A stretch of 6,122 nucleotides of DNA from Burkholderiales bacterium (GTDB lineage Bacteria > Pseudomonadota > Gammaproteobacteria > Burkholderiales > Burkholderiaceae_C). The stretch spans positions 1 through 6,122 of the forward strand of contig JANXTP010000335.1 in NCBI GenBank assembly GCA_025352345.1, in the 5' to 3' direction. The position numbers and the translations under genes were made by a program. Of the stretch, positions 1-6,055 are shown one piece after another. Position 1 is the stretch's first letter. Each line of letters begins with the position of its first letter. The notes under the pieces are model-generated. The model had not been told where the DNA came from. It saw nothing but the letters and a program-made list of their open reading frames with translations, and did no database searches.

Positions 1-5
1 CCGGA

Positions 6-401
6 ATGAGTGCCGTCGGCGACTGCCCCTTTTGCGCCTTGCCCGACGAACGCGTCCTGCTTCGAAACGCACGGGCGGTTGTGGTGCGCGATGCATACCC
101 GGTCAGCCCGGGCCACACGCTGGTGATCCCCGTGCGGCATCTCGCGTCGTTCTTTGATTCCACATCAGAGGAACGCGTTGCCATGCTGTCGGTGCTGGAC
201 GCCGCGAAGGAACGCCTTCAGTCAGATTTCGGCCCCACCAGCTACAACATTGGCATCAATGATGGCCCGGCTGCTGGGCAGACCATCGGCCACCTTCACA
301 TCCACCTGATCCCCCGGTATATCGGCGACCGTCCGGACCCGCGCGGCGGCGTCCGGTGGGTCATCCCGGACAAGGCCGACTTCTGGACGGGGACTCGCTG
401 A
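6..401 (+). CDS. HIT-family nucleotide hydrolase/transferase
   Basis: A 131-residue histidine-triad protein, the normal length for a single-domain HIT enzyme. The defining HxHxHxx motif is seen at residues 96-102 (H96, H98, H100), and the middle histidine H98 is the expected nucleophile that takes a nucleotidyl group. Upstream are a CxxC pair (C7, C10) near the N-terminus and H45, which with a triad histidine could form the zinc site found in part of the family. The segment around residues 81-104 (Asn-rich strand, AGQT, triad, IPRY) is typical of the Ap4A-hydrolase/HINT-like branch. Family members cleave nucleoside phosphoramidates or dinucleoside polyphosphates in the cytoplasm; the substrate here cannot be told. 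The ATG at 6 is used because the CxxC lies just behind it. The stop is one base before the next ATG (403), so it is almost certainly co-transcribed and translationally coupled with the SBD-HNH gene. The fold call is firm; a defence role is inferred from context only. Confidence 0.95.
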   Translation: MSAVGDCPFCALPDERVLLRNARAVVVRDAYPVSPGHTLVIPVRHLASFFDSTSEERVAMLSVLDAAKERLQSDFGPTSYNIGINDGPAAGQTIGHLHIHLIPRYIGDRPDPRGGVRWVIPDKADFWTGTR

Positions 402-402
402 C

Positions 403-1389
403 ATGAATAGAGCCACCGAGGTCCTGGACGCTTTCGAGAACATCCGCCGCGCACAGCGCGCAGGCGTGTACGCGCCGCACAAGCCGCTGCTCATCCTGTT
501 GGCGCTGGCGCGCGTGCAGCGCGGCGAACCGCGCTTGGTCGAGTTCACGGCCATCGATGGCGCGCTGAAGCAGCTGCTGGCCGAGTTCGGCCCCAGCAGC
601 GCCGCCAAGTCACGCCACTATCCGTTCTGGCATCTCGCGACCGACGGACACGGCGCGCTGTGGAACCTGAGCGGCCCGCGCGAGGTGCTGAAGCGCCCCG
701 CCGGGGCCACGCCCAGCCTGGGCGAGCTGCGCGAACAGCACATCAAGGGCGGCTTCCCGCCAGAGATCGACGAGGCCTTGCGCCATATCCCCGGCTTGCT
801 TCAGGCCGTGGCGACGCGCGTACTCGATACCTGCTTCCCGGGCACCTTGCATACCGATATTGCGGCGGCCCTCGGCCTGGATCTCGATGGGCCCACGGTG
901 CTCCGAGATGCCGTGCCGGTTGCTGCCGAGTACACCACCACCGAACGCCGACGACGCGATCCCGCCTTTCGCGAGCGTGTGCTGCGCGCCTATGAGTACC
1001 GGTGCTGCGTCTGCGGTTTCGACCTGCGCATCGGACATACGCCCGCAGGCCTCGAAGCAGCACACATTCAATGGCATCACGTGGGCGGACCCGACATCGA
1101 GGCCAACGGCCTTTCGTTGTGCTCGCTGCACCACAAGCTCTTTGACCTCGGGGTCTTCACGATCGAACCCTCGGCGCACCGGGTCATCTTCAGCCAGCAT
1201 GCGATCAGTGGAGACCGGGGCACCGCTGGCGAACTTCAGTTTCATGGTCGCCGAATCCATTCGCCTCAGCACACCGACATGCTGCCGGCCGCCGAGTTTC
1301 TCGGATGGAATGCTTCAAACGCCTTCAAGACACCGGCGCGCCGAGTCGAGCGGACCGACCGTGGCGCTGCCCCCGGCGCAGCACGCTGA
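403..1389 (+). CDS. Phosphorothioate-sensing SBD-HNH restriction endonuclease
   Basis: A 328-residue protein of two domains. Residues about 8-165 resemble the sulfur-binding domain (SBD) of ScoMcrA-type enzymes: a HKPLL helix at 26-30 and an RHYPFW segment at 71-76. In ScoMcrA a Tyr-Pro pair and a preceding His-Arg line the sulfur pocket, and the spacing here places H26-K27 and Y73-P74 at those sites (alignment from memory). Residues about 185-255 form an HNH (beta-beta-alpha metal) nuclease: zinc cysteines/histidine C201, C204, C240, H243; catalytic AAH at 219-221; N235; and H244 in the LHH segment. The expected role is cleavage of DNA carrying phosphorothioate (Dnd-type) backbone modification, a type IV-like restriction activity in the cytoplasm. 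The gene begins one base after the HIT stop, indicating an operon. The last 20 residues are Arg/Ala/Pro-rich and look dispensable. The HNH call is very firm; the SBD call is strong but rests on motif recognition. It could instead recognise another modification. Confidence 0.9.
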   Translation: MNRATEVLDAFENIRRAQRAGVYAPHKPLLILLALARVQRGEPRLVEFTAIDGALKQLLAEFGPSSAAKSRHYPFWHLATDGHGALWNLSGPREVLKRPAGATPSLGELREQHIKGGFPPEIDEALRHIPGLLQAVATRVLDTCFPGTLHTDIAAALGLDLDGPTVLRDAVPVAAEYTTTERRRRDPAFRERVLRAYEYRCCVCGFDLRIGHTPAGLEAAHIQWHHVGGPDIEANGLSLCSLHHKLFDLGVFTIEPSAHRVIFSQHAISGDRGTAGELQFHGRRIHSPQHTDMLPAAEFLGWNASNAFKTPARRVERTDRGAAPGAAR

Positions 1390-1412
1390 ACTTCCTGAAA
1401 CGGTCGCACGGG

Positions 1413-1434
1413 CAACGGTCCTCGGTGTCCGTTG
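1413..1434 (+). other. Small inverted repeat downstream of the HNH gene
   Basis: Arms caacgg (1413-1418) and ccgttg (1429-1434) are perfectly complementary across a ten-base loop, 24 bases past the HNH stop codon. There is no T-run after it, so it does not qualify as an intrinsic terminator. It could be a weak RNA hairpin or chance. Confidence 0.2.
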
Positions 1435-1650
1435 GGCCACATGAGCGTAGGTTCTGAAGCCATTGCCGCAAGTACGTCCTCGGCCAGTCTAGGATCGATT
1501 CAGGTGCGCTTGCCAGTCACCGAGCCTGAAATCAATGGTGGCCTCTCGGCGCTGACTTCCCTGCTCGACCGCCCGCGACCCGCCGGCGCTGGCACCGGCA
1601 CCGGCACCGGCACCGGCAGCGGCAGCGGCACCAGCGGCGGCGGGGGCTGA
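1432..1650 (+). CDS. Doubtful small ORF with Gly-Thr/Gly-Ser tail
   Basis: This fills most of the 267-base spacer between the restriction gene and the nuclease-helicase gene. The frame opens at a TTG (1432), with an ATG at 1441, and would give 69-72 residues: about 50 residues of unremarkable sequence, then a low-complexity tail of alternating Gly-Thr and Gly-Ser ending in four glycines. I recognise no family, see no signal peptide or membrane segment, and find no Shine-Dalgarno sequence before either start. Third-position G/C bias is weaker than in the flanking genes. It lies in the same frame as the downstream gene, separated by its TGA and two codons (gcg cct). It may be a real small protein, a translated leader, a lost N-terminal extension of the next gene, or noncoding spacer. 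I favour spacer or leader. Confidence 0.25.
   Translation: MGHMSVGSEAIAASTSSASLGSIQVRLPVTEPEINGGLSALTSLLDRPRPAGAGTGTGTGTGSGSGTSGGGG
1591..1632 (+). repeat. Hexanucleotide tandem repeat (ggcacc/ggcagc), 7 units
   Basis: Seven consecutive six-base units: four ggcacc, two ggcagc, one ggcacc, flanked by related degenerate units (ggcgct before, agcggc and a five-G run after). In the frame of the surrounding small ORF it encodes Gly-Thr/Gly-Ser pairs. It ends 24 bases before the start codon of the nuclease-helicase gene. Because the unit is a multiple of three, copy-number change would alter length but not frame. The overlapping CCGG/GCCGG elements could also fold into GC-rich mRNA structure near that gene's ribosome-binding region. 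Confidence 0.85.
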
Positions 1651-1656
1651 GCGCCT

Positions 1657-4600
1657 ATGCAGCTCCGCAACGAGGCCTATCTTTTCTCGGCCACCGACCT
1701 GGTCGGCTTTCTGGAGTGCGAGCACCTGACCGTACTCGACCTGCAGAACCTTCACGACGCCGGTGCTCGGACGGCGAAGGTTGCGCCTGACGAGGCGGCT
1801 GCGCTGATTGCCCGCAAGGGCGACGAACACGAGCGCGCGTACCTGGACCGCCTGCGAGCAGATGGCCGTGCGGTGGTCGATATCGCTGCCGACGCGGGCA
1901 GCGTCGATGACAAGGTGGTGCGCACGCTGGTTGCCATGCGTAGCGGCGCCGAGGTCATCTACCAGGCGACGCTGCGCGATGGACAACTGTTCGGCCATGC
2001 CGACTTTCTGATGCGGGTCGATGGCGAGGCGTCGGACCTCGGACCGTGGCGTTACGAGGTGGCCGACACCAAGCTCGCGCGTTCAGCGAAGGCCAAGTTC
2101 CTTGTGCAGCTGGCGTTCTATAGCCACCTGCTCGCGCTGGCACAGGGCACGGAACCGAGGCTGATGCATGTGGTGCTGGGCGATCAAACCGAACGAGCGT
2201 TTCGGTGCGCCGACTACATGCACTATTTCCGCGCGCTGCTGGCCCGCTTCCTGGCGCGTGTGCAGGTCCTGGCAGGCGCCGCCGTCCCGGCAACCTACCC
2301 GCTGCCTTGCGCGCATTGCGACCTGTGCCACTGGCGCGAGCGCTGCGAGGCGCAGCGTGTGGCAGACGACCATCTGTGCCAGGTGGCGAACATCTCGCGA
2401 ATCCAGTGGGCCAAGCTGGAGGCCCAGGGCGTCGACACACTGGCCAAACTGGCGACACTGCCAGTGGGCACCATTGTCCCAAGGATGCACGGTGACCTGC
2501 TTGCAAGGCTGCAATCGCAGGCCGCACTACAGGACGGTGCGCGCCGAACCGGCAAGCGCGAAGTGCTGGTGTTGCCGCCGGACCCCGAAGCCCGGCGAGG
2601 CTTCCATCGCCTTCCAGCGCCGCATGGCGGAGACATGTTCTTCGACATGGAGGGCGATCCGCTGGAAGACGGCGGATTGGAGTACCTGTTCGGGGTCTGG
2701 TTCCTCGAGTGTGGCGACTGGACATTCAGAGCGTTCTGGGCGCACAGCCGAGCCGAGGAGCGCGTCGCCTTCGAAGAGTTCATCGACTTCGTGACCCGGC
2801 GGCGCCAGCACTTCTCTGGTGCGCACATCTACCACTACGCCAGCTACGAAGAGACCGCGCTCAAGCGTCTGGCGAGCTGGCACGCGACGCGTGAGATGGA
2901 AGTCGACAACCTGCTGAGGCAGGGTGCGCTGGTCGATTTGTACAAGGTGGTACGCGAGGGCATTCGCATCTCTGAGCCGAGCTACTCGATCAAGTACGTC
3001 GAACACTTCTACCGGCCCGCGCGCTCGGGCGACGTGCAGAACGCAGGTGCGAGCATCGTTTACTACGAACGCTGGCGCGAGACGCGAGATGCGCAGTTGC
3101 TGCGGGACATCGAGGACTACAACCGCGACGATGTGGTGTCGACCCAGCAACTGAGGGACTGGCTGCTCACGTTGCGGCCCGCCGACATCGCCTGGAAAAT
3201 CCATGCGCCGGCTGCGACTGCGGCCGCGGCCGCGGCCGCGGATGATGGCGGCGATGTTCCCGCGCTCACCAGGGCGCAAGAGGCCGAACTGCGGTTGGTG
3301 CCGTACCGAGAACGTCTTGTCGATTCGCTGCCCGCTGAGCGCAGCCAGTGGACGGTGGACCATCACGCTGGCGAGCTGACCTATCAACTGCTGGACTTTC
3401 ACCGGCGCGCCGACAAGCCAGCGTGGTGGGCGCTGTACGCGCGTATGGACATGGCCGAAGACGAGCTGATGGACGACCCGGAATGCCTGGCCGGTCTGCA
3501 GCTCGACCTTGCGAATCCGCCGGCGCTGGAGAAGCGCTCCCTGGTCTACACCTACCTCGCGCCCGAACAGGAGACCAAGCTCTCGACAGGCGACGAATGC
3601 ACGCGGGCAGATACGGCCCAGATGATCGGCAAGCTCGCCTTCGACGAGGCCAGCCGGCGGGTCCGGTTGAAGATTGGGCCGAAGAAGGAACCGCTTCCTC
3701 AGCGCCTGAGCATCGGGCCCTCGGGGCCGATCGAGTCCAAGGTTTTGGTCAATGCGCTCTACCGGTTTGCCGATAGCCTGATTGCCCAGGATGGTCGGTA
3801 CGTGGCACTCCAGCGGCTGCTGCGGCGCGAGCCACCTCGACTCAGCGGTTGGTCCGCCGGCCAGCCCGCCATCGGCCCAGGGCAAGACATCCTCGCGGGC
3901 AGTCTGGCGGCGGTGCAGTCTATGGATCAGACCTGCCTGTACGTTCAGGGTCCACCCGGTTCTGGCAAGACCTACACCGGCTCCCGCATGATCGCGAGCC
4001 TGCTGGCCAAAGGCTGGCGCGTCGGCATCATGTCGAACAGCCACAAGGCGATCAACCACCTGCTGGCGGACGTGATGGAGGTGGTGGTCGAGCAAGGGCA
4101 GGCGGTGCGTGCGGTCAAGAAGTCCACGGCGGGGCGTCCGGAGTCGGAGTTCCAGGGTGCGGTCGGAACGGTCGAGAACGTCTTCTCGAACGACGACGTT
4201 TGGGCTTCCGGAGCGCAGTTGGTGGCGGGCACAGCTTGGCTGTTCGCTGATCCGGCTGCAGACCAGATGTTTGACGCTCTGTTCGTTGACGAGGCGGGGC
4301 AGGTCGCGATGGCGAATCTGATCGCCGCCGGCACCTGCGCGCGCAACGTCGTGCTCCTGGGTGACCAGATGCAGCTCAGCCAGCCGGTCCAGGGCGTACA
4401 CCCGGGCCGTTCGGGTGACTCGGCGCTTGACTACCTGCTGGACGGGACCGCCACGATTGCGCCGGACAGGGGCATCTTCCTGGCCACCAGCTTTCGGATG
4501 CACCCGGGCGTGTGCCGGTTCATCTCCGACGCGGTGTACGACGGCCGGCTTGAGCCTGAGGCGGGGAATGTGCGCCGCGTGCTGGTTCTGAATGACGGTG

Positions 4601-5097
4601 CGCATCCCTTGCTGCGCGCGGCCGGCATCGTTCATGCGCCGATCCAGCACGAAGGCTGCTCCCAAGGTAGCGAGGCGGAGGCCACGCTCGTTCGCGAGGT
4701 CTACGCCAGCGCGCTCCAACAGCGGTACACAGACCGGGACGGCGTTGAGCACCCGATGTCGCCCGAGAACATCCTGGTGGTGGCGCCCTACAACGTGCAG
4801 GTGAACCTGCTGAAGCGCGTTCTGCCGGACGGCGCACGCGTCGGCACGGTGGACAAGTTCCAGGGACAGGAGGCGGAACTCGTGATCGTGTCGATGACGA
4901 CGTCCAGCGAGCAGGATCTGCCACGCCATATCGAATTTCTGTATAGCAAAAACCGTCTCAACGTGGCCGTCTCTCGCGCCAAGTGCCTGGCGATCGTGAT
5001 CGCCAACCCGGCGCTGACGGCTATCAAATGCCACACGCCGGAGCAGATGGCGTTGGTCAACACGTTGTGCTGGGTCGCGGAGGCCGGGCGGCTGTGA
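1657..5097 (+). CDS. TM0106-family RecB-like nuclease / RNase H-like exonuclease / SF1 helicase
   Basis: A 1146-residue multidomain DNA- or RNA-processing enzyme. Residues 1-240 form a PD-(D/E)XK nuclease: E59 in the first helix, D116, D137-x-K139, then Q151 and Y155 of the QxxxY motif. C21 together with C221, C224 and C230 (CxxCx5C) matches the cysteine set that holds a 4Fe-4S cluster in Cas4, AddB and Dna2; C218 is extra. Residues about 240-292 look like a helical hairpin-type linker. Residues about 325-505 are an RNase H-fold (DEDD-like) domain with D330-x-E332 and YNxxD (488-492). An alanine linker (522-528) leads to the helicase: Walker A 765-772 (GPPGSGKT), motif Ia near 792-798, DEAGQ 878-882, GDQxQL 902-907, SFRMHP 945-950, VDKFQGQE 1065-1072, and NVAVSRAK 1102-1109. 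Every motor motif is intact in one frame, so the gene is functional-looking. Domain order resembles Dna2 with an added exonuclease. The cellular role of the TM0106 family is not established; island context suggests defence or DNA repair. The ATG at 1657 begins just before the conserved FSATDLVGFLECEH block, so this start is right for the family, with a G-rich run about ten bases upstream as a possible ribosome-binding site. Confidence 0.95.
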   Translation: MQLRNEAYLFSATDLVGFLECEHLTVLDLQNLHDAGARTAKVAPDEAAALIARKGDEHERAYLDRLRADGRAVVDIAADAGSVDDKVVRTLVAMRSGAEVIYQATLRDGQLFGHADFLMRVDGEASDLGPWRYEVADTKLARSAKAKFLVQLAFYSHLLALAQGTEPRLMHVVLGDQTERAFRCADYMHYFRALLARFLARVQVLAGAAVPATYPLPCAHCDLCHWRERCEAQRVADDHLCQVANISRIQWAKLEAQGVDTLAKLATLPVGTIVPRMHGDLLARLQSQAALQDGARRTGKREVLVLPPDPEARRGFHRLPAPHGGDMFFDMEGDPLEDGGLEYLFGVWFLECGDWTFRAFWAHSRAEERVAFEEFIDFVTRRRQHFSGAHIYHYASYEETALKRLASWHATREMEVDNLLRQGALVDLYKVVREGIRISEPSYSIKYVEHFYRPARSGDVQNAGASIVYYERWRETRDAQLLRDIEDYNRDDVVSTQQLRDWLLTLRPADIAWKIHAPAATAAAAAAADDGGDVPALTRAQEAELRLVPYRERLVDSLPAERSQWTVDHHAGELTYQLLDFHRRADKPAWWALYARMDMAEDELMDDPECLAGLQLDLANPPALEKRSLVYTYLAPEQETKLSTGDECTRADTAQMIGKLAFDEASRRVRLKIGPKKEPLPQRLSIGPSGPIESKVLVNALYRFADSLIAQDGRYVALQRLLRREPPRLSGWSAGQPAIGPGQDILAGSLAAVQSMDQTCLYVQGPPGSGKTYTGSRMIASLLAKGWRVGIMSNSHKAINHLLADVMEVVVEQGQAVRAVKKSTAGRPESEFQGAVGTVENVFSNDDVWASGAQLVAGTAWLFADPAADQMFDALFVDEAGQVAMANLIAAGTCARNVVLLGDQMQLSQPVQGVHPGRSGDSALDYLLDGTATIAPDRGIFLATSFRMHPGVCRFISDAVYDGRLEPEAGNVRRVLVLNDGAHPLLRAAGIVHAPIQHEGCSQGSEAEATLVREVYASALQQRYTDRDGVEHPMSPENILVVAPYNVQVNLLKRVLPDGARVGTVDKFQGQEAELVIVSMTTSSEQDLPRHIEFLYSKNRLNVAVSRAKCLAIVIANPALTAIKCHTPEQMALVNTLCWVAEAGRL
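3220..3240 (+). repeat. gcggcc repeat encoding poly-alanine interdomain linker
   Basis: Three and a half copies of gcggcc encode a seven-alanine run, residues 522-528 of the nuclease-helicase, counting the GCG codons at its ends. The DNA is self-complementary and contains three overlapping eight-base GCGGCCGC palindromes. It sits exactly between the exonuclease domain and the helicase, so it is best read as a flexible or helical linker that can vary in length without changing frame. Confidence 0.8.
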
Positions 5098-5136
5098 TGT
5101 GGCACATGGCTTCTGATCTGCCAATCGAGAGCCCGG

Positions 5137-5152
5137 CCCGAGGACTGTCGGG
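5137..5152 (+). other. Short hairpin after the nuclease-helicase gene
   Basis: Arms cccga (5137-5141) and tcggg (5148-5152) pair perfectly across a six-base loop, 40 bases past the stop codon of the nuclease-helicase. No T-run follows closely (only ttt at 5159-5161 after seven bases), so it is at best a weak or factor-dependent terminator. Confidence 0.25.
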
Positions 5153-5181
5153 AAGGCGTTTCCTACCCCCAATGGCTACTC

Positions 5182-5205
5182 CCAAGTCATACGCAACACT
5201 CTTGG
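5182..5205 (+). promoter_or_regulatory. Candidate operator: inverted repeat over the -35 region
   Basis: Arms ccaag (5182-5186) and cttgg (5201-5205) are perfectly complementary with 14 bases between them, and the right arm overlaps the proposed -35 box. Studied AbiEi antitoxins repress their own promoter by binding inverted repeats, so this is a reasonable candidate site. Five-base arms are short enough to arise by chance. Confidence 0.2.
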
Positions 5206-5230
5206 TTTTGTGTCGATTTTTGCATATGAT
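5202..5230 (+). promoter_or_regulatory. Putative sigma70 promoter for the AbiE operon
   Basis: A -10 element TATGAT (5225-5230, one mismatch to TATAAT) lies 17 bases after a poor -35 element TTGGTT (5202-5207, three of six), in the most A/T-rich stretch of the window. Transcription from this -10 would start about seven bases downstream, at or next to the A of the ATG at 5237, giving a leaderless or nearly leaderless antitoxin mRNA. That would explain why no Shine-Dalgarno sequence is visible. The position between convergent clues (end of one large gene, start of a known autoregulated operon) supports the call; it is not proven. Confidence 0.5.
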
Positions 5231-5232
5231 CC

Positions 5233-5246
5233 GGGAATGGCTTCCC
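5233..5246 (+). promoter_or_regulatory. Palindrome across the AbiEi start codon
   Basis: Arms gggaa (5233-5237) and ttccc (5242-5246) flank tggc, forming a perfect five-base-pair hairpin or dyad that includes the ATG at 5237. It lies directly at the predicted transcription start, so it could be an operator for the antitoxin or an mRNA structure limiting translation. Evidence is positional only. Confidence 0.25.
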
Positions 5247-6055
5247 TTGAGCAATTCGCCGACGACAAGCTGGCCCACGGCCGCGCCTACTTCTCCCGCG
5301 AAGAAGCGCTGGCCGCGCTCGAACTCAAGCCCGAAGCCCTCGCCGCAGCCATCACCAGGCTGGTGAACAGGCGCCGGCTGGCTAACCCCCGCCACGGCTT
5401 CTATCTCGTCCTGCGTCCCGAAGACCAGATGGCCGGCGCCCCCGATCCGGTGCGCTGGATCGATCCCCTGATGAAGTATCAGGGCCTCGACTACCGCATC
5501 TCACTGTTGCGCGCAGCGGCCTTCCACGGCGCGTCGCACCAAGCCGCCATGGTATTTCAGGTCGTCGCGCCGAAGCAATTGCGCGACTTCGAGATCGGCC
5601 GTCACCGCCTCCAGTTTCTCTGCCAGGCGCCCGAGGCCTTCGCGCGCGTGAACCAGCCCGATCAACTCGACCAGATGAAGAGCGATGCCGGCTTCGCCAA
5701 GGTGGCTGGCGTCGAGCTGACGCTGCTGGACTGCGCCCGGTACTTTCACAAGGCGGCCGGCATCAACGGTGCGGCGCAGATCGCCAAGGACATCGGCGCC
5801 AAGGCCGACCCGCGCACGCTCGCGAAGGCCGCCGCCGCATACGAGAACTCGTCAGTGCGCCGGCTCGGCTATCTGCTCGACCAAGCGGGCCATCTGCGCC
5901 AAGCCAAAGCGCTGGAACCCTTCGTCAAGAAGGCGAAGACGGCCGTGCCGTTGGACCCTTCCGTCAAGCCCCTGATCGAGTCGCTTGCCGGTACCCACGA
6001 GAAAGACGCCAAGTGGAAGCTCGTGATCAATGAACCCGTTGTGATCGACTCTTGA
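5237..6055 (+). CDS. abiEi: AbiEi-family type IV antitoxin / autorepressor
   Basis: A 272-residue protein from the ATG at 5237. Residues about 1-60 are a winged helix-turn-helix DNA-binding domain (REEAL helix at 21-25, recognition helix near 34-46, wing NPRHGFYLVL at 50-59). Residues about 75-272 form the AbiEi C-terminal antitoxin domain, with the characteristic YQGLDYRISLLRAAAFHGAS block at 81-100, LTLLDCARY near 161-169, and a C-terminal KWKLVIN segment at 259-265. In this family the protein represses its own operon and neutralises the AbiEii toxin without a stable complex (type IV). A GTG nine codons earlier (5210) is in frame, but the putative -10 box lies between it and the ATG, and family N-termini begin near the SLEQFA segment, so the ATG is preferred. 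The stop codon overlaps the toxin start, indicating tight coupling. The family call is firm; the exact start is likely but not certain. Confidence 0.93.
   Translation: MASLEQFADDKLAHGRAYFSREEALAALELKPEALAAAITRLVNRRRLANPRHGFYLVLRPEDQMAGAPDPVRWIDPLMKYQGLDYRISLLRAAAFHGASHQAAMVFQVVAPKQLRDFEIGRHRLQFLCQAPEAFARVNQPDQLDQMKSDAGFAKVAGVELTLLDCARYFHKAAGINGAAQIAKDIGAKADPRTLAKAAAAYENSSVRRLGYLLDQAGHLRQAKALEPFVKKAKTAVPLDPSVKPLIESLAGTHEKDAKWKLVINEPVVIDS

Noticed and set aside
610..1272. 220-codon open frame on the minus strand across the SBD-HNH gene
   Set aside because: Antisense shadow of a gene with clear HNH motifs; no domain or ribosome-binding site seen.
860..1444. 194-codon overlapping + strand frame within and beyond the HNH gene
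   Set aside because: Ser/Arg/Pro-rich composition typical of an off-frame reading of GC-rich sequence, with no recognisable motif; the HNH frame explains the same DNA.
1463..1495. Possible promoter (TTGCCG / TAGGAT) in the spacer before the nuclease-helicase
   Set aside because: The spacing of about 21 bases is too long and both boxes match poorly.
1591..1632. CRISPR-like or phase-variable repeat
   Set aside because: Units are contiguous six-mers without spacers, so not CRISPR; a multiple of three cannot switch the frame on or off.
2527..5172. 881-codon open frame on the minus strand opposite the nuclease-helicase gene
   Set aside because: It shows no recognisable domain, is rich in Arg/His/Leu as expected from antisense of GC-rich coding sequence, and the opposite strand encodes a protein with complete helicase and nuclease motifs.
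5210..5236. GTG start giving a nine-residue longer AbiEi
   Set aside because: No Shine-Dalgarno sequence, the putative -10 box lies inside the extension, and the extra residues do not resemble family N-termini.
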